NCBI GenBank assembly: GCA_963543695.1 | Contig: CAUUCF010000001.1 | Location: 1-64,000 of the forward strand | DNA from: CAUUCF01 sp963543695 | GTDB taxonomy: Bacteria; Pseudomonadota; Gammaproteobacteria; UBA9339 | Reading direction: 5' to 3' | Length of the DNA stretch: 64,000 nucleotides | Shown here: one piece after another, positions 34,066 to 43,137 of the stretch | Layout of the letters: every line of letters starts with the position of its first letter | Numbering within the stretch: position 1 is the stretch's first letter | Position numbers and translations under genes: made by a program | Notes under the pieces: generated by a model | Seen by the model: the letters and a program-made list of their open reading frames with translations, nothing else | What the model was told of the DNA's origin: nothing | Database searches by the model: none

Positions 34066-36324
34066 ATGCGTGGTTGGAAAAATGTAGCTTTATACTTATT
34101 TAGTTGTTCTTTTGTCGGGTTAATTTTATTATGCCTGGTTAGTATTTACGCTATTTGGTGTCTGCCCCCGGTCGATCAATTAAGGGAAGTTAGTCTACAG
34201 GTGCCGTTAAAAATTTATACTGAAGATGGGGTATTAATTGGGGAATTCGGCGAAAGAAAACGTACCCCTGTTACTTTAGACCAAATTCCTCCTAAATTAA
34301 TTTGGGCGGTCTTGGATACCGAAGACCGGCGTTTTTATGAACATCAAGGCGTTGATTTTTACAGCTTATTAAGAGCGGTGCGTTTATTTTTAACTTCAGG
34401 GAAAAAATCGCAAGGAGCTAGCACGATTACGATGCAAGTGGCACGTAATTTCTTTTTAAACCGTGAAAAAACTTTTATTCGTAAATTTAACGAAATATTA
34501 TTAGCTATTAAAATTGATCATAATTTAACGAAAGAAGAGATCTTAGAATTATATTTAAATAAAATATACTTTGGGAATCGAGCTTATGGAGTTGCCGCTG
34601 CCGCTCAAGTTTATTACCAGAAAAATTTAGAAGAATTAACTACGGCCGAAATGGCCATGATTGCTGGTTTACCGCAAGCTCCATCCCGGGATAATCCTTT
34701 AGTTAATCCTAATGCAGCGATGAAACGCCGGGAACACGTTTTATTACGCATGTTAGAAAGTAACCATCTTTCAGAAGCTGAATATTTAGCGGCTTTACGG
34801 GAAGAGATCGTACCGGTTAAAAAAGAACTAGACCGGTTGAAAGCGCCATATGTAGCGGAAATGGTTAGAAATGCGTTGTTAGAAAAATTTGGCGAAACGA
34901 TTTATGAGGCGGGAATCGTCGTTTGGACGACCATTAATTCTAAATTGCAGCAGAGGGCTAATCAGACCGTTTGGGAAGGAGTTTTAGATTACGAAATGCG
35001 TCACGATTACCGAGGTCCAGAAGGAAAATTGGAGGACGTTCAGCAACTATCTATGCACCAAAATTTAATCGTTAACCAATTAGAATTAGCCGTGGTAGAA
35101 GGTTATCAAGACGATACTTTGTTAGTATATCGAAATAACCAGGAATTAGTTAAAATTAAACCAAGCGGGTATCTTTGGGCTAAATACGAATGGGAGAAAG
35201 GAGATTTAATTCGGATTGTTTTTTATAAAAACGAATGGTTTGTGATCCAAATCCCTAAATTAGAAACGGCTTTATTAGCTTTAGAACCTAATTCTGGAGC
35301 AATTAAAGCTTTATGTGGAGGTTGGTTTTTAGAACCAGGGGGGTTAAATCGCATTACCCAAAGTGAACGTCAAGCGGGATCAATTTTTAAGCCTTTTGTT
35401 TATTCAGCGGCTTTAAATAAAGGATATACGTTAGCTTCGGTAGTCAATGATTCGCCGTTGGTTGTTACTACGGAAGGTAAAACTTGGCGTCCTCAAAATG
35501 ATTCAGGACTATTTTATGGCCCAACTACGTTACGTAAGGCGATCGTGACGTCGAGAAATTTAGTTACTATTAGAGTATTGCAAAATATCGGTATTAGATA
35601 CGCAAAACAATATTTACAAAAATTTGGCTTTAATAAAGCAACCGAGTTGCCTAATAATTTATCTTTAGCGTTAGGTAGTGGCAGTTATACTCCGTTAAAA
35701 ATAGCGGAAGGATACGCGGTGTTTGCGAACGGAGGTTACCGTACAGTTGCTTATTTAATTGATAGAATTGATCGGTACGATTTAAAAGGGCAGAAAACGT
35801 TATTTAAAGCTAAACCGTACGAAGCAAAACTAACTGGACGTGGTCAGCCAGCACAACGGGTAATTGACGAAGCGAATGCTTATTTGATGAACGACGTTTT
35901 AAGAGGAGTGATTGACCAAGGCACGGGTAGACGAGCTAAAATTTTAAAACGAGAAGATTTAGCCGGTAAAACCGGATCAACTAACGATTTATTAGATGCT
36001 TGGTTTGTAGGGTATAATCCAGATTTATTAGCCGTAGTATGGTCAGGGTTTGATCAACCGCAGTCTACTCATGAATATGGAGCGCGTTTAGCATTACCGA
36101 TTTGGGTAAAATTTATGGAAGAAGCGTTGCGATATTATCCTGTAAACCATTGGGTACGTCCAGAAACGGTAGTGACGGCAACGGTGAACGCTCAAACGGG
36201 TTTAACCGAAAATATTACGACTGAAAATGCTAACGTCGAAATTTTTATAACGGGGACCGTTCCCGAAGAGACAACGCGTTTCGATTATGAGGAGCTAAAA
36301 ATTGATAACCGACAATTATTTTAA
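34066..36324 (+). CDS. mrcA: Penicillin-binding protein 1A
   Basis: This bifunctional enzyme polymerises lipid II and cross-links peptidoglycan. The 752 residues have an N-terminal membrane anchor (about 8-31), a GT51 domain with the catalytic E86 in TEDRRFYEHQGVD, and a transpeptidase domain with S439-I-F-K442, S496-R-N and K635-T-G. All catalytic motifs are intact. Its length is below the ~850 of E. coli PBP1a, so inserted loops are shorter. The end overlaps the next gene by 23 bases. Confidence 0.96.
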   Translation: MRGWKNVALYLFSCSFVGLILLCLVSIYAIWCLPPVDQLREVSLQVPLKIYTEDGVLIGEFGERKRTPVTLDQIPPKLIWAVLDTEDRRFYEHQGVDFYSLLRAVRLFLTSGKKSQGASTITMQVARNFFLNREKTFIRKFNEILLAIKIDHNLTKEEILELYLNKIYFGNRAYGVAAAAQVYYQKNLEELTTAEMAMIAGLPQAPSRDNPLVNPNAAMKRREHVLLRMLESNHLSEAEYLAALREEIVPVKKELDRLKAPYVAEMVRNALLEKFGETIYEAGIVVWTTINSKLQQRANQTVWEGVLDYEMRHDYRGPEGKLEDVQQLSMHQNLIVNQLELAVVEGYQDDTLLVYRNNQELVKIKPSGYLWAKYEWEKGDLIRIVFYKNEWFVIQIPKLETALLALEPNSGAIKALCGGWFLEPGGLNRITQSERQAGSIFKPFVYSAALNKGYTLASVVNDSPLVVTTEGKTWRPQNDSGLFYGPTTLRKAIVTSRNLVTIRVLQNIGIRYAKQYLQKFGFNKATELPNNLSLALGSGSYTPLKIAEGYAVFANGGYRTVAYLIDRIDRYDLKGQKTLFKAKPYEAKLTGRGQPAQRVIDEANAYLMNDVLRGVIDQGTGRRAKILKREDLAGKTGSTNDLLDAWFVGYNPDLLAVVWSGFDQPQSTHEYGARLALPIWVKFMEEALRYYPVNHWVRPETVVTATVNAQTGLTENITTENANVEIFITGTVPEETTRFDYEELKIDNRQLF

Positions 36325-37006
36325 AATCTTACCTTTAGATAGTGAGATTTTAGGTTTTTCGGTAGCTAAAATTTTAATCGATGATTTAACTAACCAAACG
36401 TTGCCTCGTTATTTAGTCGATTTAAAACAACGAGGGGTGAAATTAGCGTATTTAGAAAATAACCAAAACTTAGAAAGTTACGATACTGATTTCGTTTGTA
36501 CGATGAATACTTACTTGGTTAATTTAAAAACTTCTTTATTTACTAAAGCAGCAGCTGATATTTCAGAAGCGGCTTTAAAAGATTTATCCGCTTTACAAAC
36601 GCTAGGTTACTCAATTTTGCTCAATAGTCGTTTCACAAAAGATCAGCGTTTCCCAAGGGATGCGGGTCAAGCAATTTATCAGTCTTGGATCTATAATGCT
36701 TTATATAAACAGGAAGCGTTAAAAGTGTTGGTTTATAAACGTAAGCAGAAAATAGAGGGTTTTCTAATTTTAAAAGGTCAATATCCGTTGGGGAGAATAG
36801 ATTTATTGGCAGTGGACGAACAAGTGCAAAATCAAGGCATCGGTTATGCTTTATTGTTGACCGGGCAAAAAATTTTCGAACAATTAGGTTTTTTAACGGT
36901 TCAAATTAAAACACAAGCCGATAATTCATCCGCTTGTGCTTTATATCAAAAGAAATTAAAAGCAAAGCTGGTAAACATTACCGAAATTTACCATTTTTGG
37001 TTGTAA
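36302..37006 (+). CDS. GNAT-family acetyltransferase (RffC/WecD-like)
   Basis: The 234 residues end in a GNAT fold: RIDLLAVDEQVQNQGIGYALLL (acetyl-CoA loop, about residues 160-182) and NSSACALYQK. The N-terminal LPLDSEILGFSVAKI resembles the start of dTDP-fucosamine acetyltransferases (LPWDS.FFGF). The start is probably TTG at 36302, because no ATG would keep that motif. It overlaps mrcA, which suggests coupling. The substrate is unknown. Confidence 0.8.
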   Translation: MITDNYFKILPLDSEILGFSVAKILIDDLTNQTLPRYLVDLKQRGVKLAYLENNQNLESYDTDFVCTMNTYLVNLKTSLFTKAAADISEAALKDLSALQTLGYSILLNSRFTKDQRFPRDAGQAIYQSWIYNALYKQEALKVLVYKRKQKIEGFLILKGQYPLGRIDLLAVDEQVQNQGIGYALLLTGQKIFEQLGFLTVQIKTQADNSSACALYQKKLKAKLVNITEIYHFWL

Positions 37007-37108
37007 AGGTTTAATGTTCAGGGATTCTTTAATCATTGTCAGGTTAAATTAATAATTGGTTATCAAGGTAATTTTTGTTACATTATTAACAAATAATGAG
37101 GTAATTTT

Positions 37109-39043
37109 ATGATGAAGGATCGCCTAACGCCGTTTTACCTATTCGAACGTTTAAACGCTGAAGAGCGGCAGTTTATTTTGCTACATGCGGTGACTAAGTT
37201 ATATCAGCAACAGGAAAAAATCGTTTTAGAAGGGGAAGAGGGGCAAGAAATTTTTTTAATTTTAGCCGGAGAAGTAACTGTTACGAAACAATCGGCAGAA
37301 CAAAAAACGGTTTATTTAAGTTCGTTAAAAACGGGTAATTTATTTGGGGAAGTAGGATTTATTTTAAATATGCGCCGTTCAGCAACGGTAACGGCTAAAA
37401 CAGAAACGAAAGTGTTAGTGATCGATTACCGTCGTTTGGCTAAGGCGAACGAAAGTTTAGCAAAACAAATTGTGCAACGGTTATTATCTAGTTTAACACA
37501 ATATTTATCTCGAAATGTCCATTGTCGGACGGAACAATGGTTAAAAAATTCACTGACTAGTTCTTCTGTAAATGTTAAGGTAAAAAAACCTAGTTCCATT
37601 TTAGTAATGTTAGGTTGGCGTTGGAAAGATATTACCCGGGAAGCGGTTTTTTTATCTAGACATGGTTTTGACGCTATTAAAATTTCTCCTCCTCAAGAAT
37701 TCGTGGTGCGTCCAGGTGCTCCGTGGTGGGCAGTATATCAACCAGTTAGTTATCAATTAAGTAATTATTACGGGACGGTAGAAGATTTTATAGAGATGAT
37801 CGACTTTTGTCATAGTTACAATTTAAAAATCTACGTTGATTTAGTTATTAACCACATGGGCGAATTTAAACCGGAAGCAGCGGTCAATCAAGGAACAAAC
37901 GGAACGGAATTTAGTTTGTATCATTATGGCCCTTTAAACGAAGATCACGATTATTTTGAATACGATGATTTTTACCATTATTGTGCGGGAAGTAATAAAC
38001 ACATTCAAAACGAAGATTATAGTAGTTTTGAAGGTATTTGGCGATTAGAGCATTACGATTTTTTAAATCTTCCCAAATTAAATTTAACGAAACCTCATGT
38101 GCAGCAGGTTATTCGTAAATACGTACAACAATTATTATCGTTTGGGGTCGATGGTTTTAGAATCGATGCGGCTAAACACCTAAACATTCGTGCGGTAGAA
38201 ACAATTTTTGAAGGGTTATATACACGGGATTATTACCAGCCTTATCTATACCAAGAATATTACGTTGGTTCGACGATGGGCATTGATTTGTATAGTTTTT
38301 TGGCAAAATATTTTCGTGTAGGAGCAGTAACGGCTTTTAAATACGGAGAATTTTTAGCAGATGCTCTTTTAGGTAGAAATAATAATTTGCAAAAATTGGT
38401 TGAGTACGCTTTTGGGAGTTCTTGGCTCCATTATCCAGAGGATCGGGCAATTACCGTAATCGATAATCACGATACGGAACGAATGATGGATAATATGTTA
38501 AATTTCCGATCGCCGAACAATAGTTACGTTTTAGCTTACGTGTTTATGTTGGCTTGGCCTTTTGGAATTCCTAAAATTATGTCTAGTTTCCGTTTTAAGA
38601 GTCATGACGATCCTTATCCGGCGAATTTCGTTTGGCAAAAGGATCGAAATACTTGTTTTGATCGGGATTCTTTATGGGTAGCTCAACATCGTTGGGAAGC
38701 CATTGCTAACATGGTTTTATTTCATAAGGTAATGCAAAATGCGTTGGGGGTGGTAAACGTTTGGGGTAACGGCAATCAAATTGCTTTTGCAAGAGCAACG
38801 GAACAACTTAAAGAAGCGGTGGTGGTACGAGGTTTTGTGATTATTAACGCGACGTCGGAACCTTTAATTCGTAAATTTAATACTGGTTTACCGGAAGGGG
38901 AATATTATAATTTAGTTTTAAGTGACCTAAATGCGGCACAAATTACTGGTCCTGTAGTGAAAGTAGAAAAATATGGTCACGCATTTATTGAAGTTCCCCC
39001 TTATGATGCGGTCGTTATCGCTATTAATTTTATTAAAAAATAA
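37109..39043 (+). CDS. Cyclic-nucleotide-binding domain fused to animal-type alpha-amylase (GH13)
   Basis: The 644-residue product has two parts. Residues about 8-132 form a CRP-like cNMP-binding domain whose phosphate-binding cassette FGEVGFILNMRRSATV keeps E81 and RS (90-91). Residues about 162-640 form a GH13 amylase: WWAVYQPVSYQL, DLVINHMG (244-251), FGVDGFRIDAAKHL (nucleophile D353), YQEYY (acid E383), DNHDTERM (D455) and IPKIMSSF. The order and wording follow animal alpha-amylases. There is no signal peptide, so it should act in the cytoplasm, plausibly on glycogen-like glucan under cAMP control (inference). GAGGT at 37097-37101 is the SD sequence. Confidence 0.93.
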   Translation: MMKDRLTPFYLFERLNAEERQFILLHAVTKLYQQQEKIVLEGEEGQEIFLILAGEVTVTKQSAEQKTVYLSSLKTGNLFGEVGFILNMRRSATVTAKTETKVLVIDYRRLAKANESLAKQIVQRLLSSLTQYLSRNVHCRTEQWLKNSLTSSSVNVKVKKPSSILVMLGWRWKDITREAVFLSRHGFDAIKISPPQEFVVRPGAPWWAVYQPVSYQLSNYYGTVEDFIEMIDFCHSYNLKIYVDLVINHMGEFKPEAAVNQGTNGTEFSLYHYGPLNEDHDYFEYDDFYHYCAGSNKHIQNEDYSSFEGIWRLEHYDFLNLPKLNLTKPHVQQVIRKYVQQLLSFGVDGFRIDAAKHLNIRAVETIFEGLYTRDYYQPYLYQEYYVGSTMGIDLYSFLAKYFRVGAVTAFKYGEFLADALLGRNNNLQKLVEYAFGSSWLHYPEDRAITVIDNHDTERMMDNMLNFRSPNNSYVLAYVFMLAWPFGIPKIMSSFRFKSHDDPYPANFVWQKDRNTCFDRDSLWVAQHRWEAIANMVLFHKVMQNALGVVNVWGNGNQIAFARATEQLKEAVVVRGFVIINATSEPLIRKFNTGLPEGEYYNLVLSDLNAAQITGPVVKVEKYGHAFIEVPPYDAVVIAINFIKK

Positions 39044-39493
39044 AGCTGCTTTTTGAATTAAATTTTTATTTTTTATAGTCGTTTTTTTGCTTAGTAAAAG
39101 GGGATCGTAATAAAAAGACCTAAGAATAATTTAAGAAGCAACAAATTTTTTATAGAAGGTCTAAAAGTAGCGTATGTGATTTTGTGACTGTTAAACTTTA
39201 CGTGAAAAAATCGGAAATCTTACGTTTTTAACGAATAATTGATAGTTAACAACTTAACGGGGATAAAAGACAGTGGCTTGCATTAATTTGTTTATTTTTG
39301 ATTTACTAAGTCGTTTTTCTGAGGAAGGAGATGAATTTTGGGGTTTGACGACGAACGTGATGATGGGGGAATAATGAAACTTCATACGTTTCTTTAAACG
39401 ATGGATTTATTTTGAATTTTAAGTTGATGGAGCGTTTTTTCGTCAGATAACAGGCTAATTTTTCCTGAAAAAGGAAATATACCGATAAATTAT
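39044..39493. other. Gene-free stretch between amylase fusion and tRNA-Ala
   Basis: The 450 bases contain no convincing gene. A small hairpin, TTTCCT/AGGAAA, near 39463-39478 lies downstream of tRNA-Ala on its strand and may end that transcript. Nothing else was recognised. Confidence 0.5.
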
Positions 39494-39569
39494 TGGTGGA
39501 GCTAAGCGGGATCGAACCGCTGACCCCTTGCATGCCATGCAAGTGCTCTCCCAGCTGAGCTATAGCCCC
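39494..39569 (-). tRNA. alaT-like tRNA-Ala(GGC): tRNA-Ala (anticodon GGC)
   Basis: The minus strand reads as a full cloverleaf: acceptor GGGGCTA/TAGCTCC, D arm AGCTCAGCTGGGAGAGC, anticodon loop ATGGCAT (GGC) on stem CTTGC/GCAAG, T arm GCGGTTCGATCCCGC, and an encoded CCA. It is nearly identical to E. coli tRNA-Ala(GGC). Confidence 0.97.
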
Positions 39570-39745
39570 AAACGTATCTAATTTAGCTTAATTAAAAAAA
39601 AATGCAAGTAAAATTAATACGGCTTAGTTTTTGAACTCGTTGCGATTAGTAATTTTAAGGAGTACGCAAAAAACGGCTATTTACTCTTGGCTTTTTTTTT
39701 GCCATTATAGGAGTCTATCTAGGACTTTAGTAGAGAACGAAAGAC

Positions 39746-41404
39746 ATGTTGAATTGCTTGAACGAAATGGTTAGAGGGGTTTTTTCCCGTTTAGGTTTTG
39801 AAGGGGAACCCATCGTTAAATTGGCTGATCCAATGTACGGGGATTACCAAATTAATGGGGTGATGGCTATTGCAAAAAAAACACGACAAAATGCTCAGAT
39901 TTTAGCTAAAAAAATAGCAGAAAATTTACCTCAAAATATTGTTCAAGAAGCTAAAGTAGCTGGTCCAGGGTTTATTAATTTACGACTTAATGATCAATTT
40001 TTAATTAATCAATTAAACGAATGTTTACAAGTACCTGCTCAAAAATTAAAGGTAGTAATCGACTATTCTTCTCCTAATTTAGCGAAAGAAATGCACGTTG
40101 GTCACCTTCGTAGTACGATTATTGGAGATGCCTTAGTAAGAATACATCAGTTCTTAGGAAACGCAGTAATTAAACGTAACCACGTTGGCGATTGGGGTAC
40201 TCAATTCGGGATGCTATTAGCTTACATGTCTACTTTATCTGCAGAACAAATTACGTTAGAATTAAAAGATTTAGAGAGCTTTTACCGCGCGGCTAAAATC
40301 CGTTTTGACCAAGACGAGCAATTTGTTGCGTTGGCTCACCATTACGTTCATTTGTTGCAACATAAAGAGCCTAAAATTTATGCTTTATGGGAAAAATTCA
40401 TTCAAATCTCGATTGAACATTGTCAGAAAATTTATCGACGTTTACGCGTTAAGTTAGAAGAAAAAGATATTTGGGGAGAGAGCGCTTATAACGATCAATT
40501 ACCGATCATCGTAGATCAATTGTTAAAACAACAAATTGCCGTTATTAATGAGCAAGCGGTATGCGTCTTTTTTGAGGAAGAAACGGGCTTAGCCAAAAAC
40601 GGTCCGTTTATTATCCGTAAGCAAGATGGCAGTTATTTATACGCTACTACCGATTTAGCTGCTGCTTACGATCGGATTGATAATTTAAAAGCGGATTTAA
40701 TTTTATACGTGATCGATGCACGTCAAAGTTTACATATGCAGCAATTATTTTGTACGTTAGCTAAAGCAGGTAAATTACAACGTACGGTCTGTCAACACGT
40801 TGCTTTTGGAATGATGTTAGGTGAAGACGGAAAACCTTTCAAAACTCGTAACGGAGGGACGGTAAAATTAGACCGTTTATTAGATGAGGCGGAAAAAAGA
40901 GCCTTAACTCTTTTAGAAGCACGGCACTGTCAAGTTGACAATTTAAAAGAATTGGCCGAAAAATTAGGAATTGCTGCGGTTAAATATGCAGATTTGGCTA
41001 AAAATCGGTTAAGTAATTACCAATTTGATTTCGATCAAATGTTAGCTTTTGAAGGGAATACGGCTAATTATTTATTATATGCATTAGTGCGAATTAAAAG
41101 TTTATTGCGTAAAACGGATCAACCAACTATTTCTGTAGCGAACATACAGATTACTAACGATTACGAACGGCATTTAGTTTTAAAATTATTGCTTTTTCGC
41201 GAGACGGTACAACAGGCAGCTAAAGAAGCTTGTCCGCATTTAATTTGTAGTTATCTTTATGAATTAGCGGGAATTTTTATGCGATTTTACGAACATTGTA
41301 ATATTTTATCGGATAATTCACGGTTAGCTTTAACGCATACGACCGAAAAAGTTTTAAGTATAGGTTTATCGTTATTAGGAATTCCGTTAGTAGAGCAGAT
41401 GTAA
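39746..41404 (+). CDS. argS: Arginyl-tRNA synthetase
   Basis: ArgS charges tRNA-Arg. The 552-residue class I enzyme has the Add-1 N-terminal domain, HVGHLRSTIIGD as the HIGH motif (near residue 118), GDWGTQFGMLL, and the relaxed KMSKS equivalent in EDGKPFKTRNGG. The C-terminal anticodon-binding helices follow. It is slightly shorter than the usual 575-590. dapF starts at the base after its stop. Confidence 0.96.
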   Translation: MLNCLNEMVRGVFSRLGFEGEPIVKLADPMYGDYQINGVMAIAKKTRQNAQILAKKIAENLPQNIVQEAKVAGPGFINLRLNDQFLINQLNECLQVPAQKLKVVIDYSSPNLAKEMHVGHLRSTIIGDALVRIHQFLGNAVIKRNHVGDWGTQFGMLLAYMSTLSAEQITLELKDLESFYRAAKIRFDQDEQFVALAHHYVHLLQHKEPKIYALWEKFIQISIEHCQKIYRRLRVKLEEKDIWGESAYNDQLPIIVDQLLKQQIAVINEQAVCVFFEEETGLAKNGPFIIRKQDGSYLYATTDLAAAYDRIDNLKADLILYVIDARQSLHMQQLFCTLAKAGKLQRTVCQHVAFGMMLGEDGKPFKTRNGGTVKLDRLLDEAEKRALTLLEARHCQVDNLKELAEKLGIAAVKYADLAKNRLSNYQFDFDQMLAFEGNTANYLLYALVRIKSLLRKTDQPTISVANIQITNDYERHLVLKLLLFRETVQQAAKEACPHLICSYLYELAGIFMRFYEHCNILSDNSRLALTHTTEKVLSIGLSLLGIPLVEQM

Positions 41405-42157
41405 ATGAAAAAATTTATTAAAATGCATAGTTTTGGAAATAGTTTTGTTTTTTTAATGCAACAAGATGTTTATAGCGACGTCATAACTAAAGAACAGATC
41501 GTGCAATTATGCGATTACCATTTTGGCATTGGAGCGGATGGGGTAGTTTTATATAATCAAAAACAAATGCGGATTTTCAATCGAGATGGTTCTGAAGCGG
41601 AAATGTGTGGAAATGCTACTCGATGTTTAGCGGTGCTTTTAGCGCGCCATATGCAACCGGTAGACTTAGAAACGTTAGCGGGCCAAGTTAAATTAGAACG
41701 TTTGGCTGATCAAGTACGGGTAACTTTAAATTTAAATAAGGTTCCGCGGATCATTCCGTTAAATCTCGGGGTAGAAGGTTATTATTTAACGGTAGGAGTC
41801 CCCCATTTCATCGTGTATTTAGATCGCCCGCAAGCTTTACATGCTTTAGATCAAATAGGGGAAAAATTGGCCAAACATTTTTATTTTCAAAATGGAACTA
41901 ACGTGGATTTCGTCACTCGTATGGGAGAAAACGTTTGGGAACTTACTACTTGGGAACGAGGGGTAGGTTTAAGTCTTTCTTGTGGTACGGGAGCGATGTC
42001 GGTAGGATTTTTAAATGCGGTTTTATTAGGCTTACCCGAGGCGCTTGTGAAGTATGGTCCGTTTGAGGTGCAAGTACGTTGTATACATGATCAACAAGTT
42101 AGTTTAACAGGAGCTTTACCGCAAAAAGTAGCAAAAGGAGTGACATGTTTAATTTAG
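41405..42157 (+). CDS. dapF: Diaminopimelate epimerase
   Basis: DapF interconverts LL- and meso-diaminopimelate for lysine and peptidoglycan. The two catalytic cysteines are present: C68 in EMCGNATRC and C193 in LSCGTGA. Several normally strict positions differ: KMHSFGNSF in place of KMHGLGNDF, CGNATRC in place of CGNGARC, and RGVGLSL in place of RGVGETL. The 250 residues are short compared with about 275. It lies between argS and an M20 hydrolase gene, overlapping the latter by 13 bases. Confidence 0.92.
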   Translation: MKKFIKMHSFGNSFVFLMQQDVYSDVITKEQIVQLCDYHFGIGADGVVLYNQKQMRIFNRDGSEAEMCGNATRCLAVLLARHMQPVDLETLAGQVKLERLADQVRVTLNLNKVPRIIPLNLGVEGYYLTVGVPHFIVYLDRPQALHALDQIGEKLAKHFYFQNGTNVDFVTRMGENVWELTTWERGVGLSLSCGTGAMSVGFLNAVLLGLPEALVKYGPFEVQVRCIHDQQVSLTGALPQKVAKGVTCLI

Positions 42158-43137
42158 CCCTTTTAGAACAATTAGTGAACGTAGAAACAACGGCTGGTAA
42201 AGAGGATAACCTGCTTTTTTGGTTACAGCATTATTTCAAACAGGCACACGTTACTCTGCAACCGGTAGGTACCCGACATAATTTTTTAGTAACTTGGGGG
42301 GTGCCTAAAATTTTATTTTGTACCCATTTAGATACGGTTGCTCCTTATTTCCCTTTTAAAGTTGTGCAGAAAGGGGTCTTTACTGGAAGAGGAACTTGTG
42401 ATGCAAAAGGGCAGATCGTCGCCCAAATTTTAGCTTGTGAAGCTTTGTTAAAACAAGGATACTATAATTTTGGTTGGTTGGGGGTCGTAGGAGAAGAAAG
42501 TAGTAGCGATGGAGCAAAAGCAGCAAATACGCAATTATCAGCAACAAAGCTAATTATCGTTGGAGAACCGACGGATAATCATCTAATTACGGCAACTAAA
42601 GGTACTTTTTTAGTAGATTTTACGTTTACTGGTTATGCCTCTCATTCGGGTTATCCTAAAGTAGACGCGATCGAACGCTATTTAACTTGGGCGGAACGTT
42701 TAAAGCAAGTTAAATTTCCAATAGACGCAATTTTAGGCGAAACTACTTATATTTTTAGCCATCTATCAACGAACAATTTGATGAACGTAGTGGCAGATCG
42801 TTGTAGCGGTCAACTTTTTTTCCGGACGACTTTTGCTACTCATCAGTTGTTAGCAACTTTATTGCCCGCTAAATATTCGGTGGCAGATCGCTTAGAAGGT
42901 CACGCGATGACAGCTCCGTTAAAATTAAAAACGTTCGCCGGTTTACCTTCCAAAGTAGCCGCTTTTACTTCAGATGCTGCTTATTTTACGAAAGTACCGA
43001 ATAAAATTTTATTTGGGCCAGGTTCGATTTTAGATGCTCATACTTTAACGGAAAAAATTACCGAAGAAGAATTAAGGTTAGGGGTTGATCGTTTGGTTAA
43101 ATTGTTTGCAATTGCTCAGCAGGAAAAGTTATGTTAG
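42145..43137 (+). CDS. M20-family metallohydrolase, probable DapE-type deacylase
   Basis: This is a dinuclear zinc amidohydrolase of 330 residues. Metal and catalytic motifs are visible: THLDTV, GRGTCDAKGQ, GEESSSDG (Glu pair), GEPTD, ASHSGYP in the lid domain and the late AHTLTEK histidine. The family includes succinyl-diaminopimelate desuccinylase, acetylornithine deacetylase and LysK. Its place between dapF and lysC favours the diaminopimelate pathway (inference). It is shorter than the 375-residue E. coli DapE. It overlaps lysC by 7 bases. Confidence 0.82.
   Translation: MFNLALLEQLVNVETTAGKEDNLLFWLQHYFKQAHVTLQPVGTRHNFLVTWGVPKILFCTHLDTVAPYFPFKVVQKGVFTGRGTCDAKGQIVAQILACEALLKQGYYNFGWLGVVGEESSSDGAKAANTQLSATKLIIVGEPTDNHLITATKGTFLVDFTFTGYASHSGYPKVDAIERYLTWAERLKQVKFPIDAILGETTYIFSHLSTNNLMNVVADRCSGQLFFRTTFATHQLLATLLPAKYSVADRLEGHAMTAPLKLKTFAGLPSKVAAFTSDAAYFTKVPNKILFGPGSILDAHTLTEKITEEELRLGVDRLVKLFAIAQQEKLC

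Noticed and set aside
37007..37108. CRP binding site upstream of the cNMP-amylase fusion gene
   Set aside because: No TGTGA-N6-TCACA-like palindrome could be found in the gap.
39306..39542. A 78-codon minus-strand open frame over the tRNA-Ala region
   Set aside because: Its first part is a translation of the tRNA gene and the rest has no protein-like signal.
39570..39745. Promoter for argS in the gap after tRNA-Ala
   Set aside because: TTGGCT and TTATAG are present but only about 12 bases apart, too short for a sigma-70 promoter.
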